DNA of 7,356 bases from Burkholderiaceae bacterium (GCA_947459465.1 CANHDS010000021.1:1-7356); one strand, 5' to 3'; positions 1 through 7,356 are shown, numbered from the stretch's first letter. A program made the numbers and translations. The notes: generated by a model not told the origin, from the sequence alone.

Positions 1-1
1 A

Positions 2-919
2 ACCATTTCGGGCGATACAAAGTCTATTCATACGATTGTTCTACCCGATGGGGAGTCGTATAAAGACTGGCTTACCCTACAAAAAATCTTTGATGCTTTA
101 TTAACGCATGGGGCTGATCGAAAATCAGTACTAATAGCTCTCGGTGGCGGCGGGATTGGCGATATGGTGGGTTTTGCAGCAGCTAGCTTTATGCGTGGCA
201 TTCAATTTATTCAAGTGCCCACTACTTTATTAGCTCAAGTTGACTCTTCGGTGGGCGGTAAAACTGGGATTAATCATCCCCTTGGTAAAAATATGATTGG
301 CGCCTTTCATCAACCGGTTGCGGTCATTGCTGATCTCGACACCCTCAAATCACTCCCGTCAAGAGAGTTATCGGCTGGTTTGGCAGAGGTGATTAAACAT
401 GGGGCGATTGCAGATGCTGCATTTTTTGCTTGGATTGAAGGGCATCGTCAGGAACTATTAAATTGCGATAGCAATGCCATGAGTCATGCAGTCGAGCGCT
501 CTTGCGAAATTAAATCAGCGGTGGTAGCTGCCGACGAAAAAGAGTCCGGTATTCGTGCCATCTTAAATTTTGGCCACACCTTTGGCCATGCCATCGAATC
601 CGGCTTAGGCTATGGAGAATGGTTGCATGGGGAGGCTGTGGGATGCGGAATGGTGATGGCGGCCGACCTGTCTTCTCGCCTAGGTTATTTACAAACCGAG
701 GAAGTAAGTCGCATCAAAAAACTAATTGCAGCAATGGGCTTGCCCGATTGTGCGCCTAAACTTGGCAATAGCCGTTTCTTTGATCTCATGCGAATCGATA
801 AAAAATCTGAGGGTGGAGAAATTCGCTACATCACCCTTGAGAAGATTGGAAAAGCAAAAATTGAAGCGGTTGATGATGCGATCGTTGACGAGGTCTTAAC
901 GACTAATCAAGCAAGGTAA
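2..919 (+). CDS. aroB: 3-dehydroquinate synthase, 5'-truncated by the window edge
   Basis: AroB converts DAHP to 3-dehydroquinate, the second step of the shikimate pathway to aromatic amino acids, in the cytoplasm, using NAD+ and a divalent metal. The frame is open from base 2, giving 305 visible residues; about 55 N-terminal residues are missing compared with the usual length of about 360. The first ATG in frame, at 164, lies inside the conserved core and is not the true start. Visible signatures are the glycine-rich nucleotide motif [12 protein letters not shown] (about 48-59 of the visible part), [31 protein letters not shown] with the metal-ligand Glu at 386-388, [11 protein letters not shown] with the ligand His at 575-577, and WLHGEA with the ligand His at 626-628. 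Family members normally have Val or Ile where this protein has the fourth Gly of LGGGG. In many betaproteobacteria aroK lies just upstream. The stop codon lies inside the end of the convergent cyaY. Confidence 0.96.
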   Translation, partial: TISGDTKSIHTIVLPDGESYKDWLTLQKIFDALLTHGADRKSVLIALGGGGIGDMVGFAAASFMRGIQFIQVPTTLLAQVDSSVGGKTGINHPLGKNMIGAFHQPVAVIADLDTLKSLPSRELSAGLAEVIKHGAIADAAFFAWIEGHRQELLNCDSNAMSHAVERSCEIKSAVVAADEKESGIRAILNFGHTFGHAIESGLGYGEWLHGEAVGCGMVMAADLSSRLGYLQTEEVSRIKKLIAAMGLPDCAPKLGNSRFFDLMRIDKKSEGGEIRYITLEKIGKAKIEAVDDAIVDEVLTTNQAR

Positions 920-1286
920 CCTGGATGGCTTGCCCGGCTTGGTCACTCACAAAGCGGGATAAATCAGCAAGCAATTCATTACCTGTTTTTGTATCAAGCC
1001 AGCGTGGCTGATGGATGGTTCCGGCCCAACGGTAATGAAAACCTCCGGCCTTGCAGGCCACCCAAATTTCGTGCAAGGGTGGCTGGGTGTTTACGACGAC
1101 GACACTGCGATCCCGAAACACAATATTAATGACATTACCTCCTTGACGAGCAATATCAAGGTCAAGATCTAGGCGCTCATCGGCATTTTCTAGCGATAGC
1201 TCAATCGATTGCAACAGATGACTAGCGAGCTGATGAAATTGCTTATCATCAATTTTGTCAATCTGGGATGAATGGGTGTTCTGCAT
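903..1286 (-). CDS. cyaY: Iron-sulfur cluster assembly protein CyaY (bacterial frataxin)
   Basis: CyaY is a small cytoplasmic iron-binding protein that interacts with IscS and modulates Fe-S cluster assembly. The chosen start gives 127 residues. An acidic helix region rich in Asp and Glu ([12 protein letters not shown], about 33-44) matches the iron-binding acidic ridge. The frataxin core follows: [13 protein letters not shown] (65-77), GGFHYRW (81-87) and [11 protein letters not shown] (96-106). The frame stays open upstream to 1520, but that extension is antisense to lptM and lacks frataxin character, so the ATG at 1284-1286 is the better start; no good Shine-Dalgarno precedes it. The protein is somewhat longer than the usual 105-110 residues because of a polar N-terminal extension of about 15 residues. 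The cyaY-lptM divergent pair followed by a lysine-pathway gene is also found in gammaproteobacteria (dapF in E. coli). Its last 17 bases overlap aroB. Confidence 0.93.
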   Translation of the reverse strand: MQNTHSSQIDKIDDKQFHQLASHLLQSIELSLENADERLDLDLDIARQGGNVINIVFRDRSVVVVNTQPPLHEIWVACKAGGFHYRWAGTIHQPRWLDTKTGNELLADLSRFVSDQAGQAIQVTLLD

Positions 1287-1294
1287 GCTATATT
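1286..1294 (+). promoter_or_regulatory. Predicted extended -10 promoter for lptM-lysA
   Basis: The sequence TGCTATATT has the TGn extension followed by a -10 hexamer (TATATT, 1289-1294) one base from TATAAT. Transcription would start near 1301, leaving a leader of about 14 bases before the lptM ATG at 1315. There is no convincing -35 at the right distance, as is common for extended -10 promoters. The TG includes bases of the cyaY start codon on the other strand (CATG at 1284-1287). This is a prediction from pattern alone. Confidence 0.4.
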
Positions 1295-1314
1295 CAAACT
1301 CGGGTGATAAAGAG

Positions 1315-1512
1315 ATGATATCGATTGTAGTTAAGATTCCAGTTTGTGTTGCTTTAATGTCCCTCGTTGGGTGCGGGGTAAGAGGGCCTTTGTTTTTACC
1401 CAATGTGCCGCCCGTTCCGCCCCAGCCAACGCAACCGGAACCCAAGGGTACCCTATACCCACCTAAAGAATCAGGCGTATCGACTCCCAATAGTTCAAGC
1501 TCGGCAAAATAA
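1315..1512 (+). CDS. lptM: LptM (YifL)-type small lipoprotein of the LPS translocon
   Basis: This encodes a 65-residue lipoprotein. In E. coli, LptM (formerly YifL) is an outer-membrane lipoprotein that binds the LptD/LptE lipopolysaccharide translocon and helps LptD mature oxidatively. The sequence shows a short signal peptide (1-19) with a lipobox LVGC and Cys20 as the predicted lipidation site. The family signature CGVRGPLFLP comes directly after it, matching the usual CGxKGPLYLP. The tail is Pro-rich (PPVPPQPTQPEP) and then Ser-rich, presumably disordered. The frame is open from 1255 with other ATGs at 1255 and 1285, but these would put acidic residues before the hydrophobic core. The ATG at 1315 gives a proper signal peptide. 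The stop overlaps the lysA start (TAATG), so the two genes are almost certainly co-translated. The ortholog assignment rests on the motif and the cyaY/lysA neighbourhood. Confidence 0.88.
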   Translation: MISIVVKIPVCVALMSLVGCGVRGPLFLPNVPPVPPQPTQPEPKGTLYPPKESGVSTPNSSSSAK

Positions 1513-2804
1513 TGACGCATTCCATTCCATCGCTAACCGGTTTTAGCAAACACCATGGGGAATGGTTTGCTGAAGGTATTTCACTATCTGCTTTAGCGAG
1601 TCGATATGGCACCCCCCTTTATGTCTACAGCAAGCATGCAATTTGTACGGCATACCGTGCCTATGATGTCGCCTGTATTCGCGCAAATGGGAGTCGACGC
1701 GCCAGAATTCATTATGCGGTTAAGGCTAATAGTAATCTTGCTGTTTTGGATGAGCTCAAGCAATTAGGTGCGGGATTTGATTTGGTTAGCGGCGGGGAAC
1801 TCGCACGCGCTCTTCATATTGGTGCCGATCCCAAAAGTATGGTTTTTGCTGGTGTCGGTAAATCGGCTGATGAAATTAAATTTGCTCTGACAGTTGGCGT
1901 AAAGTGTATCAACGTCGAGTCTATCCCAGAACTGCATCGAATTAATTCAATTGCCAAGAGCTTAGGTCTTCGCGCTCCAGTTTCACTTCGCGTTAATCCT
2001 GATGTGGATGCTCAAACTCATCCGTATATTTCTACGGGCCTCAAAGATAATAAATTTGGGATTGCCTATTTCGAGGTTCTAAAAACATATCGAGAGGCTG
2101 CGCTACTACCTCACATTGATATCGTTGGCATTGATTGTCATATTGGCTCTCAAATCACCAATACCTCACCCTACCTTGATGCACTTGATAAGGTACTTGA
2201 TCTAATCGATCAACTCAAGCGTGAAGGTATTATTATTCATCATCTCGATTTAGGTGGTGGTCTTGGGATTGACTATGGTTCGGATGCGCCACCTGACATC
2301 ACAGAATTCACCAACACCCTACTCAATCGCGTGGATGAACGTGGCTTTGCACACCTCGATATTATTTTGGAGCCTGGTCGCTCCTTAGTCGGCAATGCCG
2401 GGGTACTCTTGGCCCAAGTCGAATATCTTAAAACCGGTACAGATAAAAACTTCTGTATTGTGAATGCCGCTATGAATGATTTAATGCGCCCAGCGCTCTA
2501 CGATGCCTATCATGCGATCGTTCCGATTAAAGACTCTAGCGGTAAAGCAACTTCTTATGACGTAGTTGGCCCCGTTTGCGAATCAGGCGATTGGCTAGGT
2601 AAAGATCGCATCTTGGCGATTCAAGAAGGAGATGTGCTGGCTATTTTGTCCGCAGGCGCTTATGGCTTTGTTATGGCCTCAAACTACAACACCCGAGGAA
2701 GACCAGCAGAAGTCATGGTCGATGGCGATCAAGCTTATCTAGTAAGAGAACGCGAAGCTGTGAACAGCCTATTTGCTAATGAGCGAACGATTGGGACGAA
2801 CTAA
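1512..2804 (+). CDS. lysA: Diaminopimelate decarboxylase
   Basis: LysA decarboxylates meso-diaminopimelate to L-lysine, the last step of lysine synthesis, in the cytoplasm; it is a fold-type III PLP enzyme active as a dimer. The protein has 430 residues, a normal length. The N-terminal TIM barrel carries YAVKANSN with the PLP-binding Lys71, DLVSGGEL, HIGSQI (210-215), the phosphate-binding glycine loop LGGGLGI (247-253) and EPGR (287-290). The C-terminal beta domain carries the catalytic CESGD (Cys356, Glu357) and GAYGFVMASNYNTRGRPAE (382-400), containing the substrate-contact Tyr residues. It starts at the ATG overlapping the lptM stop and has no Shine-Dalgarno of its own that stands out, which fits translational coupling. 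Its stop is 6 bases from the end of the convergent cytochrome gene. No lysine riboswitch is visible upstream, and the predicted leader is too short to hold one. Confidence 0.97.
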   Translation: MTHSIPSLTGFSKHHGEWFAEGISLSALASRYGTPLYVYSKHAICTAYRAYDVACIRANGSRRARIHYAVKANSNLAVLDELKQLGAGFDLVSGGELARALHIGADPKSMVFAGVGKSADEIKFALTVGVKCINVESIPELHRINSIAKSLGLRAPVSLRVNPDVDAQTHPYISTGLKDNKFGIAYFEVLKTYREAALLPHIDIVGIDCHIGSQITNTSPYLDALDKVLDLIDQLKREGIIIHHLDLGGGLGIDYGSDAPPDITEFTNTLLNRVDERGFAHLDIILEPGRSLVGNAGVLLAQVEYLKTGTDKNFCIVNAAMNDLMRPALYDAYHAIVPIKDSSGKATSYDVVGPVCESGDWLGKDRILAIQEGDVLAILSAGAYGFVMASNYNTRGRPAEVMVDGDQAYLVREREAVNSLFANERTIGTN

Positions 2805-2810
2805 TCAGTA

Positions 2811-3524
2811 TTAGCGTAAACCAGCCATGTAGTCAGACACAGCTTTCATTTCAACATCTGACATCTTGGCAGCAATCGTACTCATTTGCACACTATTCTT
2901 GCGCGTACCCTCTCTAAACGCAATTAATTGCGAGGTCGAGTAATCCGCCCATTGACCACTCATACGAGGATACTGGGCTGGGATACCAGCGCCATTAGGG
3001 CTATGGCATCCTGAACAGGCCGGAATACCTTTTTCAGCAATGCCTGCACGGTAAATGCGCTGACCCAATGCAATGGTGTCTTTATTTTGAGCTGTGCCTA
3101 ATTTGAGCTCTTGTTTATTAAGATAGGCTGCAAGATTGAGCATATCTTGATCAGTTAGCGCGGCTACCATTCCCATCATGACGGGATTCATACGGGTGCC
3201 ATCTTTGTAATTCTTGAGCTGCTTGACCGTATAAGCAGTATGCTGGGCAGCCAACTTAGGCCATGACGCAACCCCACTATTTCCATTTGGGCCATGACAA
3301 CCAACGCAAGACACAATTCCACGCTTTGGATCACCATTGTTATAAAGGGCATCGCCAGCGGCTGCATCCGCCTTGATCACTGCCGGAGTTGGAGCGCTGG
3401 TGGTCATCGCAGGAGCACCTGCTTTTGCAGGTTCAGCCGCATGAGCGAACGATACAAAACCGCCAACAAGAACAACCAGAAAGGCAAAAATATTTAATTT
3501 GGAGAATTTGCTGCTATAACGCAT
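2811..3524 (-). CDS. Periplasmic dihaem cytochrome c, cytochrome c4 type
   Basis: This is a 237-residue exported electron carrier with two class I cytochrome c domains; cytochromes c4 pass electrons to terminal oxidases in the periplasm. The signal peptide covers about 1-29 with a hydrophobic core and an AHA cleavage site. An Ala/Pro/Thr-rich linker (about 30-55) follows. Domain 1 has haem motif CVGCH (73-77) with a candidate Met ligand in RMNPVMM (116-117). Domain 2 has CSGCH (170-174) with a candidate Met214 in RKNSVQMSTIA. The repeated pattern QL..(Y/F)(K/R).GTR.N before each Met is typical of c4. The gene diverges from engB, and its 3' end nearly touches lysA. In Ralstonia and Burkholderia relatives, as I recall, resB and ccsA-type cytochrome maturation genes follow this gene; here they do not. 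The exact terminal partner cannot be read from the sequence. Confidence 0.93.
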   Translation of the reverse strand: MRYSSKFSKLNIFAFLVVLVGGFVSFAHAAEPAKAGAPAMTTSAPTPAVIKADAAAGDALYNNGDPKRGIVSCVGCHGPNGNSGVASWPKLAAQHTAYTVKQLKNYKDGTRMNPVMMGMVAALTDQDMLNLAAYLNKQELKLGTAQNKDTIALGQRIYRAGIAEKGIPACSGCHSPNGAGIPAQYPRMSGQWADYSTSQLIAFREGTRKNSVQMSTIAAKMSDVEMKAVSDYMAGLR

Positions 3525-3559
3525 TATGGGTACCTAGCCTACTTTGAAATGAATTGATG

Positions 3560-3587
3560 TTTATACGAAATTCATGTGATTTTACAA
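3560..3587 (-). promoter_or_regulatory. Predicted sigma-70 promoter for the cytochrome c gene
   Basis: On the minus strand TTGTAA (3587-3582) and TATAAA (3565-3560) are separated by 16 bases, a reasonable -35/-10 pair. The start codon lies about 35 bases downstream of the -10, giving a leader of roughly 28 bases. The same bases on the opposite strand form the proposed engB promoter. This is a pattern-based prediction. Confidence 0.45.
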
Positions 3588-3588
3588 T
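3560..3588 (+). promoter_or_regulatory. Predicted sigma-70 promoter for engB-hemB
   Basis: TTTATA (3560-3565) and TACAAT (3583-3588) are 17 bases apart. The -10 is close to consensus and the -35 is weak. Transcription would begin around 3595, leaving only about five bases before the engB ATG at 3600, and no Shine-Dalgarno is visible there. If this promoter is used, engB mRNA would be nearly leaderless; otherwise a more upstream promoter inside the cytochrome gene is needed. Confidence 0.35.
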
Positions 3589-3599
3589 AGCTTCCAGTC

Positions 3600-4223
3600 A
3601 TGTCTAAACTGCACCAAGCCCGCTTCTTTACTACGGTCAATGAGCTTCAAACACTACCCCAGGGCGAGCTTCCTGAGATCGCCTTTGCGGGTCGCTCTAA
3701 TGCTGGAAAATCCAGTGCAATCAATGTCTTATGTAATCAAAAACGCCTTGCTTTTGCGAGTAAAACCCCTGGGCGAACCCAGCACATCAACTATTTTGGG
3801 ATTTACGCCAAAGATGAGCTCCTGGCATATTTGGTCGACCTACCAGGCTATGGCTATGCAGCGGTCGGTGAGGTAACCCGCTCCCACTGGAATGAGGTCT
3901 TAAGCGGCTACCTTCAAACCCGCAAGAATTTAGTTGGGCTAATCCTCATTGTGGATGCACGACGGGGTCTAACAGAGCTGGATGAACAAATGATCGCATG
4001 GTTTAGCGTGACCCAAAAACCCATCCATATTTTGCTCAGTAAGTCAGACAAACAAACCTTCTCCGAAAATCGCGCCTTGTTGCAAGCCATCTCAGAACAA
4101 ATTAAACAATTTGCCCCTGCCCAGATTACAGCCCAGCTGTTCTCCAGCACAAAACGGGTTGGTCTTTTGGAAAGCGATACACTTATTCAACAATGGCTTT
4201 TTCCAGAACGTCACCCCGCTTAA
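3600..4223 (+). CDS. engB: Ribosome biogenesis GTP-binding protein EngB (YihA/YsxC)
   Basis: EngB is a small cytoplasmic GTPase of the TrmE-Era-EngA-EngB-Septin class needed for assembly of the large ribosomal subunit, and is essential in many bacteria. The protein has 207 residues, normal for the family. The N-terminus [12 protein letters not shown] is characteristic of the betaproteobacterial form and supports the ATG at 3600. GTPase motifs appear in order: G1 GRSNAGKSS (31-39), G2 around TPGRT (56-60), G3 DLPGYG (80-85), G4 SKSD (147-150) and G5 SSTKRVG (182-188). G4 normally reads TKxD or NKxD, so the Ser is a conservative change. The start is not preceded by an evident ribosome binding site. 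hemB follows after 26 bases on the same strand, suggesting one transcript. Confidence 0.97.
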   Translation: MSKLHQARFFTTVNELQTLPQGELPEIAFAGRSNAGKSSAINVLCNQKRLAFASKTPGRTQHINYFGIYAKDELLAYLVDLPGYGYAAVGEVTRSHWNEVLSGYLQTRKNLVGLILIVDARRGLTELDEQMIAWFSVTQKPIHILLSKSDKQTFSENRALLQAISEQIKQFAPAQITAQLFSSTKRVGLLESDTLIQQWLFPERHPA

Positions 4224-4234
4224 CCCTGTCCTGA

Positions 4235-5242
<1,008 letters not shown>

Positions 5243-5244
5243 GA

Positions 5245-6921
5245 TTATTTAATTTCTAGCTCTTGCAAGCGATTTAGAAAACGGCTAGGAGCCATAAATC
5301 CAACGACTCTCAAGGACTTCTGTTCTTCACCAGCACCATTAAAGAACAAAATAGCAGGCGGGCCGTATAAAGCAAATTGCTTAAGCAATGCTTGGCTGTC
5401 TGGGTTATTAACAGTGACATCGGCCTGCACTAGAACAAACCGACTCATCGCTTTTCCAACCTCAGCATTGGTAAATGTAATCGCTTCCATTTCTTTGCAA
5501 GATATACACCAGTCAGCGTAATAATCGAGCATAACGGGCCTATTGTCAGCCTTTGCCTTTTGCAAAATACGGTTGAGTTCCGTACTCGAGCGTACCACTT
5601 GAAATACTAAATTAGGTGAGATCCGTTTTTCAGTACGGGCGCTTGTTTGGTTTTGATTACCGCTCACTAGCGTAATTGCTGGCCAAACAATCCAAACTGC
5701 TAAGGCGATTAATATCACCCCAAGCCCACGCTGTAACCACATCATCCATGCGCCCGTTTGTGGCAAGAAACTTCTGGCGCCCAATGCAATAAGCAATAAC
5801 GGCAATCCCATTCCTAAGGCCATCACAAATAACAATCCCCCACCAAGCGTCATCGACCCAGTTTGTGCAACAAAGCCCAACACACTTGCTAGCGGCGCTG
5901 TAATACAGGGGCTTGCAACCAAAGTTGAAATCGCTCCAAGGCTAAACGCACCCGCCATGCTGCCGCCCTTTTGTCGCCCTGCTAGTTGATCCACTTTAGT
6001 CTGCCACGCTTGGGGCATCTTTAGCTCATATAAACCAAATAAGCTGCCTGCTAAAAATAACAGAAGGAGTGCAAACAGAATAAGCGCAATTGGACTTTGT
6101 AAGGCGCGCTGCACACCGCTTCCCAATGCGGCAGTCAGGACTCCTGCTAACGCATATAACAGAGCCATACCCAAAATATAAGCCAGGGCAAGATAAGCAG
6201 ACCGACTTTTACTAATTGGGCTTCCATCCTGACGACCCAAAACAATGCTGCTCAAAATGGGGAGCATGGGTAATACACAAGGTGTAAAGGCAAGCGCAAT
6301 CCCAAGAACAAAAAAACCTACAAATAAGTAGAAAGGTTTTGCATTCTCTAAATAACTTTTAATCGAGGTCACATCATCGCGCCCAGCCCATAAATCAGCG
6401 AGACTAAAGAGCGCTGGGCCTGCATTCGAAGTTCGTGTTGGTGCTGCATCTCCCTCAGGGATTGGCGCAACCCGAACTCCCGGAGCTGCAATAAAGTATT
6501 GATAGGTCATGGGTGGATAGCAAATACCTCCGTCCGCACAACCTTGTAAATCAATCTCTAGGCGAATCCCGCTTTGCGGTGTTTGTGTAAACCCAAGAAT
6601 AACCTCAAAGGGCTTTGGAAAAATCTCCATTTTTTTTCCAAAGGTCTCATCAAACTTCTCAACCCCTCTAGGAATTTGAATACTTTTGGGAGCGGTCGGC
6701 TTATCGTTGATGAACAACCGATACTGCAACGACTCTTGGTAAATGTAATACCCCGAAACGGGTCGGTACTCAATGGCAATCTCATTGGTATTGGCAAGCC
6801 AAGTTGCCTCCACAATAAAGGCTTTTTCTGGAGGTAGAAAATCTTTAGCATGAACGAGGCTGCATAAGCCCGCTATCGATAATATGAAGAATACGAGCTG
6901 AGCTAATCCCCTCTGAATCAT
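5245..6921 (-). CDS. dsbD: Thiol:disulfide interchange protein DsbD
   Basis: DsbD moves electrons from cytoplasmic thioredoxin across the inner membrane to periplasmic DsbC, DsbG and cytochrome c maturation partners. With the start chosen here it has 558 residues and all three domains. A signal peptide (1 to about 25, ending VHA) is followed by the N-terminal alpha domain with Cys128 and Cys134 (GCADGGICYPP). The beta domain is a membrane core of about eight helices (about 195-415) with Cys215 in FTPCVLPM and Cys339 in ASPCITAPL. The C-terminal gamma domain is thioredoxin-like with Cys472 and Cys475 (DWCISCKEME). All six redox cysteines are present. The frame opens at an ATG at 6942, but the ATG at 6919-6921 overlaps the cutA stop as ATGA and has a strong Shine-Dalgarno, so it is preferred. 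A cutA-dsbD pair is also seen in E. coli. Confidence 0.96.
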   Translation of the reverse strand: MIQRGLAQLVFFILSIAGLCSLVHAKDFLPPEKAFIVEATWLANTNEIAIEYRPVSGYYIYQESLQYRLFINDKPTAPKSIQIPRGVEKFDETFGKKMEIFPKPFEVILGFTQTPQSGIRLEIDLQGCADGGICYPPMTYQYFIAAPGVRVAPIPEGDAAPTRTSNAGPALFSLADLWAGRDDVTSIKSYLENAKPFYLFVGFFVLGIALAFTPCVLPMLPILSSIVLGRQDGSPISKSRSAYLALAYILGMALLYALAGVLTAALGSGVQRALQSPIALILFALLLLFLAGSLFGLYELKMPQAWQTKVDQLAGRQKGGSMAGAFSLGAISTLVASPCITAPLASVLGFVAQTGSMTLGGGLLFVMALGMGLPLLLIALGARSFLPQTGAWMMWLQRGLGVILIALAVWIVWPAITLVSGNQNQTSARTEKRISPNLVFQVVRSSTELNRILQKAKADNRPVMLDYYADWCISCKEMEAITFTNAEVGKAMSRFVLVQADVTVNNPDSQALLKQFALYGPPAILFFNGAGEEQKSLRVVGFMAPSRFLNRLQELEIK

Positions 6922-7235
6922 CTCGATTCCTCGTTTATCCACACGCCATAGGCTTGCGAATACTCAGCGGGTTTTAATGCCAGGATTTCAGGTAGTTGAT
7001 ACGGGTGATGGCTCTTAATAAATGCTTCAATGCGTTGCCATTGAGTAGTTGATGTTTTGGCACTTAACAAGACCTCAGTATCGTTACAAATTTTTCCATC
7101 CCACCGATAAACCGATTGAATTCCCTCCTGGATTTGCACACAGGCCGCCAGACGCTCGTCGATTAATTGCTGCGCTAATAATTTAGCCGCATCCATCGTT
7201 GGCAAGGTCGTGGTTACGATCAATATCGAATCCAT
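6918..7235 (-). CDS. cutA: Divalent-cation tolerance protein CutA
   Basis: CutA is a small cytoplasmic protein that forms very stable trimers with a PII-like fold. In E. coli the locus was linked to copper and other divalent metal tolerance, though its biochemical role is still unclear. The protein has 105 residues, normal for the family, and shows the conserved blocks: ERLAACVQI (27-35), SVYRWDGKI (41-49), EVLLSAKT (54-61) and HHPYQLPEI (76-84), with Cys32 and the conserved His77. The final ATGA overlaps the dsbD start, so the two form one translational unit. The gene begins 28 bases beyond the terminator of the preceding minus-strand gene, so it needs its own promoter or read-through; I see no convincing promoter or Shine-Dalgarno in that gap. 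Confidence 0.95.
   Translation of the reverse strand: MDSILIVTTTLPTMDAAKLLAQQLIDERLAACVQIQEGIQSVYRWDGKICNDTEVLLSAKTSTTQWQRIEAFIKSHHPYQLPEILALKPAEYSQAYGVWINEESR
6927..6932 (-). promoter_or_regulatory. Ribosome binding site deciding the dsbD start
   Basis: GAGGAA on the minus strand sits five bases before the ATG at 6921-6919, a strong Shine-Dalgarno at good spacing inside the end of cutA. It lies downstream of the alternative ATG at 6942 and so could not serve it. It therefore favours the 558-residue DsbD and coupled translation with cutA. Confidence 0.8.
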
Positions 7236-7262
7236 ACAAAGGGATGGTTCAAGCAGTAGGTT

Positions 7263-7293
7263 AAATAAAAAAGCCAGGCCGAAGCCTGGCTTT
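7263..7293 (-). terminator. Rho-independent terminator with UUCG loop
   Basis: On the minus strand the sequence forms a perfect ten-pair stem, AAAGCCAGGC and GCCTGGCTTT (7293-7284 with 7279-7270), closing a C(UUCG)G tetraloop. A U-rich tract (TTTTTTATTT) overlaps and follows the 3' arm. This is an excellent intrinsic terminator. It lies about 20 bases after the stop codon of the minus-strand gene entering from the right and ahead of cutA, so it ends that gene. On the plus strand only three T residues follow, so it should work in one direction only. Confidence 0.92.
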
Positions 7294-7312
7294 AACTATA
7301 CCTGATGCTAAT

Positions 7313-7356
7313 TTATCCTGCTGATGCAGGCTCCTGCTGGGGCGCCTCTTCGCCCT
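7313..7356 (-). CDS. C-terminal end of an unidentified gene, cut by the window edge
   Basis: Thirteen full codons and a TAA stop can be read on the minus strand, ending in GEEAPQQEPASAG. The hydrophilic, acidic, Ala/Pro/Gln-rich end looks like a disordered C-terminal tail. The strong terminator just downstream supports a genuine gene end here. In related Burkholderiales the gene before cutA is often fxsA, whose C-terminus is variable and hydrophilic; that identity is a guess from context only, since no conserved part is visible. Confidence 0.6.
   Translation of the reverse strand, partial: GEEAPQQEPASAG

Noticed and set aside
1255..1314. Upstream starts for lptM at 1255 or 1285
   Set aside because: They would place acidic and polar residues ahead of the signal peptide and overlap the cyaY start; the 1315 start gives a standard lipoprotein signal.
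1287..1314. Possible lysine riboswitch ahead of lptM-lysA
   Set aside because: Only 28 non-coding bases are present, far too few for an L-box, and no such fold is apparent.
1287..1520. Upstream extension of the cyaY frame adding 78 residues
   Set aside because: It is antisense to lptM, Gly/Pro-rich in a way that mirrors the lptM coding strand, and has no frataxin homology visible; the family is about 105-110 residues long.
3294..3497. Plus-strand open frame of 67 codons inside the cytochrome gene
   Set aside because: It is antisense to a clearly conserved dihaem cytochrome and shows no recognisable motif or ribosome binding site.
6558..6851. Open frames on both strands over the dsbD N-terminal domain
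   Set aside because: They lie in other frames of a well-supported DsbD domain that carries its conserved Cys pair.
6922..6942. dsbD start at 6942, adding seven residues
   Set aside because: The strong Shine-Dalgarno lies after this ATG, and the ATGA overlap with cutA points to 6921.

Overview
The window reads as ordinary, densely packed chromosomal housekeeping DNA from a betaproteobacterium. The protein sequences and moderate base composition suggest Burkholderiales, most likely a Polynucleobacter-like member of Burkholderiaceae. That placement rests on recognising EngB, HemB, CyaY and the cytochrome by eye, not on a search. I see no insertion sequence, prophage, CRISPR array, tRNA or rRNA, and no gene-free stretch longer than about 80 bases.

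Layout from left to right: the 3' part of aroB (+, shikimate pathway) runs into the end of cyaY (-, frataxin) with a 17-base convergent overlap. cyaY diverges from lptM (+, small outer-membrane lipoprotein), whose stop codon overlaps the start of lysA (+, last step of lysine synthesis). lysA converges with a periplasmic dihaem cytochrome c4-type gene (-). The cytochrome diverges from engB (+, ribosome-assembly GTPase), which is followed 26 bases later by hemB (+, haem synthesis). hemB converges, 2 bases apart, with dsbD (-), which is translationally coupled to cutA (-) by an ATGA overlap. A strong intrinsic terminator upstream of cutA closes off another minus-strand gene, of which only the last 13 codons are visible.

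Several genes touch metal, haem and thiol chemistry. HemB makes the haem precursor, the cytochrome carries two haems, DsbD brings reducing power to the periplasm (needed for CXXCH reduction before haem attachment), CutA belongs to a family linked to divalent metal tolerance, and CyaY handles iron for Fe-S assembly. LptM works with the LptD/LptE translocon, whose assembly depends on disulfides. This is a thematic grouping seen across proteobacteria, and I do not claim a new system.

The points most worth a second look are modest: an overlapping back-to-back promoter between the cytochrome gene and engB, an extended -10 for lptM-lysA that includes the cyaY start codon, a run of convergent gene pairs without terminators, a Val-to-Gly type change in the AroB glycine motif, and the absence of resB/ccsA beside the cytochrome.
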